From assembly GCA_052387335.1 (NCBI GenBank), contig JBQTJH010000217.1:1-24541 (forward strand): a stretch of 24,541 nucleotides of DNA. Reading direction: 5' to 3'. The notes below the pieces were generated by a model. The model saw nothing but the letters and a program-made list of their open reading frames with translations, was not told where the DNA came from and made no database searches. A program made the translations under genes and the position numbers. Below, one piece after another: positions 1-6,174 of the stretch (the first letter of the stretch is position 1; each line of letters begins with the position of its first letter). Source of the DNA: Panacagrimonas sp052387335 (GTDB lineage Bacteria > Pseudomonadota > Gammaproteobacteria > Nevskiales > Nevskiaceae).

Positions 1-305
1 GCCCCGCAGTCCGCTTTTTCGCGCCGCCAGCCGCTGAGCTGGGTCAACGCCCGCAGCTTGTCCTGTGCCGGCGCCACCGGGCGCGGCGCGGGCCGTGGCG
101 CAGTGCGCGCCGCCAAGGCGCGGCGCACATCGCCGGGCAGGTCCGCCAGGGCGTACAGACGCTGCCGCCCACCGCGTACGGGGCGCTCGGTGTAGGGCCA
201 GGATTCGCGGGCGGCGCGCACCTCGGCGCCGTGCTTGGTGATGCCCATCGCCTCGGCGATCTGGGCCAGGGTGTGGGTGTCGGGTGACATCATGTCGGCG
301 CTCAT
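1..305 (-). CDS. Mu-like transposase A, N-terminal fragment (runs off window)
   Basis: The minus frame is open from an ATG at 305 to the window edge, giving about 101 residues of a longer protein. Residues 10-60 match the winged-helix Mu DNA-binding domain found at the N-terminus of MuA-type transposases: the helix segment LAQIAEAMGITKHGAEVRAA, then ESWPYTERPVRGGRQRLYAL, then a DLPGDVRRAL segment. In the family this domain binds the enhancer or operator region and helps assemble the transpososome; the DDE catalytic core would lie left of position 1. It is the last visible gene of a leftward early operon after ner (1211-1576) and an unknown gene (777-1208), which matches the Mu order c / ner / A. 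There is only a weak G-rich sequence ahead of the start. The assignment rests on this domain and the neighbours, since the catalytic core is not in view. Confidence 0.8.
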   Translation of the reverse strand, partial: MSADMMSPDTHTLAQIAEAMGITKHGAEVRAARESWPYTERPVRGGRQRLYALADLPGDVRRALAARTAPRPAPRPVAPAQDKLRALTQLSGWRREKADCG

Positions 306-323
306 GAGCACCCCCACGCCGCC

Positions 324-764
324 ATGAAAACAGAACCCCACGATGTGGCCGAGTCGCTGGCCTTCGACCTGCAACAGACCATCACCGACGAAGAGCGCCG
401 GGAGCTGAGTGAATGGATCATGTCCATGACCCGGTCTCAGTGGGACCGCGTGGCCGATCAGATGGCGCCAACGGCGAAGGGCTTTCTCCACATGTCGCCG
501 CGTCAGCGGGCACGCACCGTGGCCGACATGCCGGTGCTGGAATCAGCGCTGGTGAAGCTGGTGGCGTGGCAGATTCTGGGCAGCCTGGGCCACCTCCAGC
601 GTTACCTGCATCAACTGCTGCACGAACCTGGGCGCAAAATGCTGCCAACCCTGAAGCACCAGAGACTGCGCAAAGCGCTTGTTGCTGTTCAAGCCTTGCC
701 CGCGCCATTGCGGCTCTGGCCGCCCGGCTCACCTGACCCCTTGAAATTCCAGCGGCGCGAGTAG
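324..764 (+). CDS. Hypothetical protein inside the phage early region, opposite strand
   Basis: I do not recognise this 146-residue protein. It is predicted helical: an acidic N-terminus, the segment ITDEERRELSEWIMSM, and a Leu-rich amphipathic stretch at about residues 73-98. The last 45 residues are less protein-like. It runs against the direction of the ner-A early operon. No Shine-Dalgarno sequence is evident ahead of the ATG at 324. The opposite strand offers a competing small gene starting at 778, whose ATG overlaps the TGA stop of the 777-1208 gene (ATGA). That frame looks coding only for its first 50 or so residues and then becomes Pro/Cys-rich. Codon positions do not separate the two strands because their third bases coincide. 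I favour the plus-strand reading on amino-acid composition, with limited confidence. Confidence 0.45.
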   Translation: MKTEPHDVAESLAFDLQQTITDEERRELSEWIMSMTRSQWDRVADQMAPTAKGFLHMSPRQRARTVADMPVLESALVKLVAWQILGSLGHLQRYLHQLLHEPGRKMLPTLKHQRLRKALVAVQALPAPLRLWPPGSPDPLKFQRRE

Positions 765-776
765 TCGGGCGGGTGC

Positions 777-1208
777 TCATTCGCCTTCCCCCATGCGCCG
801 CTTCAGGTCGCGGATGCGGCACCCGGTGTCCTCTCTCAGCTTCTCCAACCGTCCCAATTCGGCATTCAGCGCCTCGCGCCCAATCAGCAAGCGCCCACCG
901 CGCACGTCCGCCAGCCAGGCCGTGAGCAGGTGCGTGCCGGCCGCCACTTCCAGTGCCGGCACCAGGTAAAACGGCAGGTTGAATTCTTCCCTCGCCTCGC
1001 TGGTGTAGGCGTCCAGCATGTGCTTGCTGATGTCCTTGCCGGTGAGCCGCGCCATCTGCCCGGCGACCGCAAAACGGTCGCTGGATGCGGCCTTGAGCAC
1101 GTCAGCCACCAGGCCGCTCACCTGCGCCCGGTAGTCATGCGTACCCGGCAGCGGATTCGCCGGGCGCGGCACCTCAAACAAGTCCGCCGTGTGCACATCG
1201 CGGCGCAT
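777..1208 (-). CDS. Uncharacterised Mu-like phage early protein
   Basis: A 143-residue protein, starting from an ATG two bases after the ner stop. It resembles the unnamed early proteins that lie between ner and the transposase in several transposable phages; I know of no experimentally defined function. The middle section (AGQMARLTGKDISKHMLDAY, then EAREEFNLPFYLVPALEVA) looks like a globular helical domain. The C-terminus (residues 107-143) is a charged coiled-coil-like helix, ending LEKLREDTGCRIRDLKRRMG. It is packed head-to-tail with ner and so should be transcribed from the same early promoter, repressed in the lysogen. The stop overlaps an ATG on the same strand (ATGA at 775-778), which suggests a coupled downstream frame; see the entry at 324-764 for the conflict there. 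Confidence 0.7.
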   Translation of the reverse strand: MRRDVHTADLFEVPRPANPLPGTHDYRAQVSGLVADVLKAASSDRFAVAGQMARLTGKDISKHMLDAYTSEAREEFNLPFYLVPALEVAAGTHLLTAWLADVRGGRLLIGREALNAELGRLEKLREDTGCRIRDLKRRMGEGE

Positions 1209-1210
1209 GT

Positions 1211-1576
1211 CTAGGCGGCCGCCTTGGCTTGGATATCACTCGCCTGGCGGCGGGGCTTATCCTTGCCACCATGACAAGAGACTTTTATCGGCGGACGGCC
1301 CTTGCGCCGGATGGGCAGGCCATCGGCGTCGTAGCGCTCGGAAAACAGCTGCTGCGGCGTCAGACCGACGGCAGTGGCCACCAGCATCTCCATGCGCGGG
1401 TAAGGCACCCGAAATGCGTGGTAGATGCACTGGCGAGTCACGCCATTTTCGGCCGCCAGATCGGACAGATTCCGACCCTCCAACTGGAGCTGATAGAGGA
1501 CCCAAGAACGCCGCTTGCGCGGGTCTTTCAGGATGCTTCGGAGGGCGTTGTCAGTTCGCATAGTGGGAATGAACAT
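1211..1576 (-). CDS. ner: Ner/Nlp-type phage transcriptional regulator
   Basis: A 121-residue DNA-binding protein of the Ner/Nlp/SfsB family. In phage Mu, Ner turns down early and repressor transcription at the switch from lysogeny to lytic growth. The helix-turn-helix lies at about residues 17-75: RKRRSWVLYQLQLEGRNLSD, then AAENGVTRQCIYHAF, then VPYPRMEMLVATAVGLTPQQLFSERY. The phrase PYPRMEMLVATAVGLTPQQLF is the family hallmark (in Nlp, WPKGEMIIAKALGTDPWVIW). The C-terminus is a basic Lys/Arg tail that could add DNA contacts. The ATG at 1576 is preceded by AGGG at a suitable distance and is chosen over the inner Met at 1561, which has no ribosome site. It is transcribed divergently from the repressor gene, with 119 bases between the two starts. 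Confidence 0.82.
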   Translation of the reverse strand: MFIPTMRTDNALRSILKDPRKRRSWVLYQLQLEGRNLSDLAAENGVTRQCIYHAFRVPYPRMEMLVATAVGLTPQQLFSERYDADGLPIRRKGRPPIKVSCHGGKDKPRRQASDIQAKAAA

Positions 1577-1760
1577 AATTCCCTATTGGGAATGTGTCAA
1601 ATCCCATTTGAGAATTATTACCCTCCGTGCGCACTTTTCGCGCGTTCAAAAATACCGCATATAGAGCGAATTTTTGAACATAATCAGAAGAATAAGTGAA
1701 AGTGCGCAGCTCAAACGAAAGTGCGCACGACAATGAGCGCTTCCTTCCCGAAAGTGCGAC
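1577..1760. promoter_or_regulatory. Repressor/Ner operator region
   Basis: AT-richer divergent gap between ner and the repressor gene, extending into the repressor coding start. Two repeat classes are visible. Class 1 is GAAAGTGCGCA-like: direct copies at 1698-1708, 1716-1728 (CGAAAGTGCGCAC) and 1749-1760 (CGAAAGTGCGAC), and an inverted copy at 1627-1640 (GTGCGCACTTTTCG). Class 2 is GGGAAT-like, near the ner start: GTGGGAATG at about 1562-1570 and the inverted repeat ATTCCC-TAT-TGGGAAT at about 1579-1594. Arrays of this kind are expected operator sites for the CI-like repressor and for Ner. Which protein binds which class is inference. Confidence 0.6.
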
Positions 1761-2190
1761 ATCGATAGGTGATCGGCTGAGAGCCGCAAGAGAGGCGATG
1801 GGCTTAACGCAGCCGGCGCTCGCTGCAGCCGCTGGCATCCCGCTAAGCACGCAACAGAAATATGAAGGGGACCATCGACAACCGGGCGCCGACTCCCTGG
1901 CGGGCTACGTTCGCGCCGGGATCAGCGCTCACTGGCTGCTCGTCGGCAAGCCGCCCATGCTGCTCAAGGATTTGTACGCCATTCCGCCGGGGGCGCTGGA
2001 CGCAGAACAGCTCAAAACAGTGATCGTAGCTATAGAGGAGGCGCTGGAAGAATTCCTATCAGAGCAGCACCTGCACCTCGCTCCAGACAAGAAGGCCGAT
2101 CTGATCCTGGCCCTCTACGAACTCACCCGCGACAGTGGCACCAAGCCACAACGCAGCACCATTCTTCGCCTGGTCAGGAGCGCCGCATGA
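1696..2190 (+). CDS. CI-like prophage repressor, helix-turn-helix, no peptidase domain
   Basis: A 164-residue regulator. Residues 24-85 form an HTH_3/XRE domain: IGDRLRAAREAMGLTQPAL, then AAAAGIPLSTQQKYEGD, ending ISAHWLLVGKPP, the usual end of a CI-type DNA-binding domain. The C-terminus (about 104-164) is helical and lacks the Ser/Lys LexA-type peptidase, so RecA-stimulated self-cleavage is not expected. Its place, divergent from ner at the outer end of a Mu-like element, makes it the immunity repressor. The start used is a GTG at 1696 with a poor ribosome site (AGAAG). Because operator-like boxes lie inside the first 22 codons, the true start could be further in. The stop overlaps the next gene by ATGA, so the following two small genes should be co-expressed in the lysogen. 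Confidence 0.8.
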   Translation: MKVRSSNESAHDNERFLPESATSIGDRLRAAREAMGLTQPALAAAAGIPLSTQQKYEGDHRQPGADSLAGYVRAGISAHWLLVGKPPMLLKDLYAIPPGALDAEQLKTVIVAIEEALEEFLSEQHLHLAPDKKADLILALYELTRDSGTKPQRSTILRLVRSAA

Positions 2191-2513
2191 GTAATGTGAA
2201 CATCAACGGTGACAACAACATCGTGGGCAATCACAACACGGTGCTGATGGATTCCGCCTGGTCGCGCGCGCGACAGGAGGCGCAGACACGCGTGGCACAG
2301 CTCTGCACCACGGCCAGCTCGCTGGAGCGTTGGTCCTACGGCATTTTTGCCACGGGCCTCGGCTTGCTCTGGCTCGCCGGGAGTTGGCTACCCGCCAAGG
2401 GCGGCCTTATCGCGTTCGGTGTGGCTGTAGTGGCGTCAATCTGCGCGTTCAAATACGCCGAAGCCCACCGCGTCGAAGCCCAGCGTTTACGGAGGTTTTA
2501 TGGCCTCTTCTGA
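2187..2513 (+). CDS. Small two-helix membrane protein with N-terminal Asn/Gly/Val motif
   Basis: A 108-residue protein translationally coupled to the repressor (ATGA overlap at 2187-2190). Residues 4-20 carry the motif VNINGDNNIVGNHNTVL, followed by a charged helix (24-48). Two predicted transmembrane helices follow, about 51-68 (YGIFATGLGLLWLAGSWL) and 72-89 (GLIAFGVAVVASICAF), and a basic C-terminal tail. The N-terminal motif is repeated in the next gene (2500-2688). Motifs with this N-x-V-G-N-x-N pattern look like beta-arch or amyloid-type contact sequences, which in bacterial signalling pairs link a sensor to a membrane-acting effector; applying that here is inference. Expression with the repressor in a lysogen suggests a superinfection-exclusion or defence role. 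I do not recognise a named family. Confidence 0.7.
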   Translation: MSNVNINGDNNIVGNHNTVLMDSAWSRARQEAQTRVAQLCTTASSLERWSYGIFATGLGLLWLAGSWLPAKGGLIAFGVAVVASICAFKYAEAHRVEAQRLRRFYGLF

Positions 2514-2688
2514 TGACCTGAAGCAAAAGATCAAGGAGCTGCTCAGCCACGCGAAACCGGCGCAGCCCAAGCAACACAAAGTCCGCAAGCTGCCGGTGTC
2601 GAGCATAAACATCACCGGCAACGGCAACGTCGTGGGCAACAGCAATGTAGTGATCCGCCGCAGGGACGATGACGTCACCGGCAGCTAA
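2500..2688 (+). CDS. Small soluble protein sharing the Asn/Gly/Val motif
   Basis: A 62-residue protein. Its ATG at 2500 follows a strong GGAGG ribosome site and overlaps the end of the previous gene by 14 bases. Residues 4-18 form a charged helix (SDDLKQKIKELLSHA), then a basic Pro/Lys/Gln linker, then at 36-52 the motif INITGNGNVVGNSNVVI, and a basic then acidic tail. Nine of 17 motif positions are identical to those in the upstream membrane protein and most of the others are conservative changes. It has no membrane segment or signal peptide. The shared motif, overlap and co-transcription suggest that the two proteins contact each other. No family or function is recognised. Confidence 0.65.
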   Translation: MASSDDLKQKIKELLSHAKPAQPKQHKVRKLPVSSINITGNGNVVGNSNVVIRRRDDDVTGS

Positions 2689-2695
2689 CGCACCA

Positions 2696-2752
2696 TCAAA
2701 CCATGTGTCCATTCGGGCTGGCGCTGCCCGGAGTCGCTCAAACCATGTGTCC
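2696..2752. repeat. Pair of 15-bp direct repeats at prophage edge
   Basis: TCAAACCATGTGTCC occurs twice, at 2696-2710 and 2738-2752, with start points 42 bp apart. The pair sits just outside the last plus-strand phage gene and before the convergent gp27-like gene. Multiple spaced copies of a short sequence near an element end are typical of transposase-binding sites in Mu-like and some IS elements. That role is not proven here because the other end of the element is outside the window. Confidence 0.55.
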
Positions 2753-2761
2753 TTGCCTCCT

Positions 2762-3109
2762 TCACTCGCCGGGCTGTTTCCATCCCGTTATTCCAAGCTC
2801 CTGGAGGCGGGCGAGAATGGCGCTCTCCCGCACGCGCATCGAGCCAAGTTCGATGAGCAAGGCCGCAGCGTCTTTCGCGGTGTCGTGATCCACACCAGAC
2901 AAAGAGCCCTTCAATTCCTCGCCAAGGCTGTCTCTGGCTTTGAGCGCAGAACCGTGCCTGTGCAAGGTAGATTTGGAGATGTCGAAGCCTTCTTCCTTTA
3001 GCCACTGCGCGAGCTGGATGTATTTCCCGTAGCCCCCTTCGCGTAACTTCGTGTCGAGACGGCGCTGCAGCCTGACAGGCAGCTCATACACTGCTGATGT
3101 TCGGGACAT
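2762..3109 (-). CDS. Phage gp27-like (DUF3486-type) protein
   Basis: A 115-residue protein. Residues 1-55 (VYELPVRLQRRLDTKLREGG, then YGKYIQLAQWLKEEGFDISK, then STLHRHGSAL) resemble the N-terminal DNA-binding part of Mu gp27 / DUF3486 proteins, which are thought to act in DNA packaging as small-terminase-like proteins. The remaining 60 residues are helical. The start is placed at the ATG at 3109 because GGAGTGAG precedes it at the right distance; a longer reading to 3139 has no ribosome site. It stands alone, convergent with the repressor operon, whereas in Mu this gene lies deep in the late region. It may therefore be a remnant of a second element or a domesticated DNA-binding protein. Repeats ahead of it (3133-3187) could be its own binding sites. 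Confidence 0.6.
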   Translation of the reverse strand: MSRTSAVYELPVRLQRRLDTKLREGGYGKYIQLAQWLKEEGFDISKSTLHRHGSALKARDSLGEELKGSLSGVDHDTAKDAAALLIELGSMRVRESAILARLQELGITGWKQPGE

Positions 3110-3132
3110 GGACTCACTCCGGTATCGGGACC

Positions 3133-3187
3133 ATCCCACTATATACCGTTATCCCACGTTTTCCCAGCCAATCCACTGTTATCCCGC
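3133..3187. repeat. GTTATCCC direct repeats upstream of gp27-like gene
   Basis: GTTATCCCAC at 3148-3157 and GTTATCCCGC at 3178-3187 are 30 bp apart. A shorter copy, ATCCCAC, lies at 3133-3139, and a related TTTTCCCAG at about 3159-3167. On the minus strand these read as GTGGGATAAC-type boxes directly in front of the gp27-like gene. The pattern fits operator or iteron-like protein-binding sites. Confidence 0.5.
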
Positions 3188-3291
3188 ATTCCCCTCACAC
3201 CATCTGTCTCTCGACACGAGAGCCACACCGTGGCTCTCGCTCGCCTGCGGCGATCGGTCTCTCACCCTCTCGCCCCGACCAATTTTCTTGA

Positions 3292-3327
3292 AAACGATGA
3301 AGGCCGCGCAAGCGGCCTTCATCGTTT
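3292..3327. terminator. Perfect 16-bp stem, GCAA loop, bidirectional terminator-like
   Basis: AAACGATGAAGGCCGC (3292-3307) pairs perfectly with 3312-3327 around a GCAA tetraloop. The stem starts with A residues and ends with T residues, so it reads as a factor-independent terminator on either strand, although the T-run is short. It lies between the mobile region and the first chromosomal gene. Confidence 0.6.
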
Positions 3328-3491
3328 GCGCGCAGCGCTTTTGCGCGGCGTTCGCGCGCTGCGTGGGTACGCGATGAGGGTACGCATCCCTACCGCCACC
3401 ACTGCACCAGTGTCCGCGGCGCTGCAAAAACCGTTGGCATCTTGGACTCGCGCTCACGGCGCGACTCAGCCTTAAAGCTCAGGAGGAGCGG

Positions 3492-4860
3492 ATGAACTCA
3501 AAAATTGGGTGCTTGCCTTACGGCAATCGCGCTTACCGTTTCACTGACGATATCGGCAAAGGTCTCGCCTGAAGAAGCGGACAAGCTGGGCACCACGCTG
3601 ACACCCGTGGGCGCGGAGAAAGAAGCGAACGCCGACGGCAGCATCCCGGCTTGGGCGCCCGAGCCGCGGCGTGGCCCGCTGGCGGGTGAATACCCGGCAA
3701 ATCCCAAGCTCGATGTGCAGAAGCCGCTGTTCACCATCAACAAGGCGAACATGGCGCAGTACAAGGACAAGCTCAGCAAGGGCCATCAGAAACTGCTGGA
3801 GAGCTACGAGTCCTACAAGATGGACGTCTACCCCAGCCATCGCGTGGTCGGCTGGCCGGAAGAGATCTACAAAGCGACCAAGGTCAACGCGGTCAACTGC
3901 GAAATGATCGGTGTGGACAATCCCAACAACTGCAAGCTGGATTTCCCGTTTCCGATTCCGAAAACGGGCGCCGAGCCGATCTGGAATCACAAGCTCAAGT
4001 GGCGTGGCGAAAATGCTACGCGTTACAACAACCAGATGATCGTGCAGCCGGACGGCAGCTTCCAGCTCACCAAGATTGTGGAGGACGTGACCTTCGGCTA
4101 CGCCTCGATCAAGAAACCGATCCCGCTGATCAAGGACGAGGGTGAGTTCCTCAAATATCTGTCCAACACGGTGGCGCCGCCGAGACTGGCCGCCACCTAC
4201 ATCCTGGTGCACGAGAAGGCCGGTACCGGCGCTGGCGGCCGCCAGGCCCGGCTGTATTCGCCCGGCCTCAAGCGCATTCGCCGCGCCCCGACCGTATGCT
4301 GCGACAATCCTTACGAGGGTACCGACGGCCACCCGTTCTACGACCAGGTCGACATGTTCAACGGCGTTCTCGAACGCTATGACTGGAAGTTGCTGGGAAA
4401 GCGCGAGATGTTCATCACCTACAACTCCAACAAGATCGCGGGCAGCCGCGTGAAGTACAAGGATCTGGTCAAGCCGCGCCATCTGAACCAGGACATGCCG
4501 CGTTATGAGCTGCATCGCGTCTGGGTGGTGGAAGCCAACATCCGTACCGGTACCAGCCACACGTTCAAGAAGCGCGTGTTCTACATCGACGAGGACTTAT
4601 GGAATATCGCCGCGGTCGACGACTACGACAACCGTGACGAGCTCTACCAGTTCCAGGACGGCCATTTGATCTACGCCTACAACATCCAGGCGGCGTCGAC
4701 GATTCCGGAGGTCATCTACCACTTCAATTCCGGACGCTACTTCATCACCGCGGCCATCAACGAGGACAAGCCCTACGACCTGCAGGCGACATTCTCTAGC
4801 GACTACTTCACGTCGGCCTCGGTCCAGAAGTCCTCGACCAAGTACTCGAGCGCCTATTGA
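3492..4860 (+). CDS. DUF1329 family envelope protein with frameshift in signal peptide
   Basis: A member of DUF1329, secreted or outer-membrane-associated proteins of about 450 residues found beside lipid and sterol metabolism genes in gammaproteobacteria; the biochemical role is unknown. The mature part is intact and begins KVSPEEADKLGTTLTPVGAE, the usual family start, with features such as GSIPAWAPEP and PYEGTDGHPFYDQVDMFNG. The natural start is the ATG at 3492, six bases after AGGAGG (AGGAGGAG at 3481-3488), but that frame stops after 26 codons. Removing one A from the five-A run at 3500-3504 joins it to the long frame and restores a classic signal peptide (MNSKLGACLTAIALTVSLTI, cleaved after SA). 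Without the correction the long frame can only start at a TTG at 3505, which lies too far from the ribosome site. A sequencing error or a true mutation are both possible. Confidence 0.8.
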
Positions 4861-4915
4861 TACCTATCCAGAAACCGCCGGCCTTGTGCCGGCGGGTTCA
4901 TGTCTGGAGTCCAGC

Positions 4916-5404
4916 ATGAAATTTGAAGAACGCCACAGCTTTGACAAGCCCGCCGCCGCGGTGATGAAGATGTACGCCGACCGCGCATTCTTTGATCGCA
5001 AGTACCAGCTCGTCGGTGCGCTGGAATGCGAGCTGATCGATCACCAGAGGACCAACGCCATTGCGCGGGTGAAATATCGCCTGGTGATGAAGTCAGACGC
5101 GCCCTTGCCGGAGGTCGCAAAGAAGATCATGGGCGACACCGTCAAGATGACGCAGCAGGACAGCTGGGACCTGGTCAAGCGCACCGGCCGGCTCGACATC
5201 GACATCAAGAACGCACCGCTGAAAGTCTTTGCCGAGATGAAACTCATCGAGGAGAACGGCAAGGCGGTCAATGTGCAGAGCTGGACTGTGAGCTGCAGCA
5301 TCCCCCTGGTTGGCGGCAAGGTGGAAGCGGCGATTGCCGAGGATATTCGAGCCAAGTCGCGGCGCGATCTGGAAGCCTCACGCAAGATTCTGCTCGATTA
5401 CTGA
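4916..5404 (+). CDS. DUF2505 family protein
   Basis: A 162-residue cytoplasmic protein of the DUF2505 family, which has a START/SRPBCC-like lipid-binding fold; no reaction has been assigned. The opening MKFEERHSFDKPAAAVMKMY, the middle ARVKYRLVMKSDAPLPEVAK and the C-terminal VQSWTVSCSIPLVGGKVEAA followed by an AEDIRAKSRRDLEASRKIL helix are typical of the family. The start at 4916 is chosen over an upstream in-frame Met because CTGGAG lies just ahead and the family normally begins here. It lies between the DUF1329 gene (55-base gap) and the lipoprotein gene (two-base gap), so the three probably form one transcript. It is the only gene of this group that looks undamaged. Confidence 0.8.
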   Translation: MKFEERHSFDKPAAAVMKMYADRAFFDRKYQLVGALECELIDHQRTNAIARVKYRLVMKSDAPLPEVAKKIMGDTVKMTQQDSWDLVKRTGRLDIDIKNAPLKVFAEMKLIEENGKAVNVQSWTVSCSIPLVGGKVEAAIAEDIRAKSRRDLEASRKILLDY

Positions 5405-5406
5405 AC

Positions 5407-6174
5407 ATGAAGAAGGTCTGCCACCCGTTGCGAGCGCTATGGCCCGCGCTCCTGTCCTGTGTAGTGCTCGCAGCTTGTGGCGAAAGCTCGCCACACGGCA
5501 GCAACGTGCCCGACGAGATCGGTCCCAGTGGCCTGGCCAGGGCCGACGATCTTCCCGAGACCGGCCTGCAAGGTCAGGTACCGCTGGCCGACCAGAACAG
5601 CGGACACGCTGCGCTGGGCTATCGCAAGGGCGTGAAACTGGTGGGCCATAACACCATCATGAATCGCGGTGCCAACTTCAGCACGGCCTGGCTGGACGAC
5701 TGCGCTTATGTGACGACGACATCGCCTGCGCAGATATCTGGACCGGCGTCATCGCCGTATCTGGAACCGCAGTTCAATCCACTCAACGGCATGGCGGTGA
5801 TTGACGCGGTAGACCCGAAGAATCCGAAGCTGCTGAAGATTCTGCAGAGCCCGGCGATGCTGGCGCCGCACGAATCGCTACAGGCCAATCAGGCGCGTCG
5901 CATCATCGTGGCGACGCGCGGTGGCACCGCTTTCGACGTGTATGAAGAGCAGGATTGCCGCAATCCGGTGCTCAAGGCTTCAATCAACATCGGTGTGGGG
6001 CTGACCTTGCCGCCCTTGCCGGGTCTGCCCGGCGGCATCGGCACCATTGGTCAGGGGCTGGGGTTTGGCGGCCACGCGCTATGCATCAGTTTCACGCAGG
6101 CCGTTGAACGCGGTGGACGACAGCATGAACAACACGAACAGCAACAGACTCAGGTGCTTGGCGTGCGGGTGTAG
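5407..6174 (+). CDS. LVIVD-repeat-like lipoprotein, 3' end lost and replaced by antisense sequence
   Basis: It starts two bases after the DUF2505 stop. Residues 1-23 are a lipoprotein signal with the lipobox LAAC, so the mature protein would be a lipid-anchored envelope protein. The body (about 24-228) resembles secreted beta-propeller proteins with LVIVD repeats: MAVIDAVDPKNPKLLKIL, IIVATRGGTAFDVYEEQDC and GLGFGGHALCIS. After about residue 228 (base 6090) the sequence becomes FTQAVERGGRQHEQHEQQQT, which is the antisense of the neighbouring membrane-protein gene. The propeller is therefore cut short and probably non-functional, with a junk tail of about 27 residues. The family assignment is moderate; the truncation is clear from the loss of protein-like sequence. 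Confidence 0.65.
   Translation: MKKVCHPLRALWPALLSCVVLAACGESSPHGSNVPDEIGPSGLARADDLPETGLQGQVPLADQNSGHAALGYRKGVKLVGHNTIMNRGANFSTAWLDDCAYVTTTSPAQISGPASSPYLEPQFNPLNGMAVIDAVDPKNPKLLKILQSPAMLAPHESLQANQARRIIVATRGGTAFDVYEEQDCRNPVLKASINIGVGLTLPPLPGLPGGIGTIGQGLGFGGHALCISFTQAVERGGRQHEQHEQQQTQVLGVRV

Larger units (their letters stand above)
3110..3491. other. Gene-free boundary between prophage and chromosome
   Basis: About 380 bases without a convincing gene. It contains, in order, the GTTATCCC repeats, a 10-bp stem hairpin with a 3-base loop (CGAGAGCCAC at 3217-3226 against 3230-3239), a perfect 16-bp hairpin (3292-3327) and GC-rich sequence up to the ribosome site AGGAGGAG at 3481-3488 of the next gene. 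Frames in this stretch have the composition of non-coding DNA. No clear promoter for the DUF1329 gene was identified. Confidence 0.6.

Noticed and set aside
2696..2752. Two 15-bp repeats considered as a minimal CRISPR
   Set aside because: Only two copies, a 27-bp gap and no cas gene nearby; an element-end role is more likely.
2762..3139. Start of the gp27-like gene at 3139
   Set aside because: The ten extra residues lack a ribosome site, while ATG at 3109 has GGAGTGAG at a good distance.
3541..4560. A 339-codon minus-strand frame opposite DUF1329
   Set aside because: Antisense of a well-recognised gene; His/Arg/Val-rich and without domain signs.
5026..5406. Longer start of the lipoprotein inside the DUF2505 gene
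   Set aside because: The upstream part is the out-of-frame shadow of DUF2505; the lipobox signal begins at 5407.
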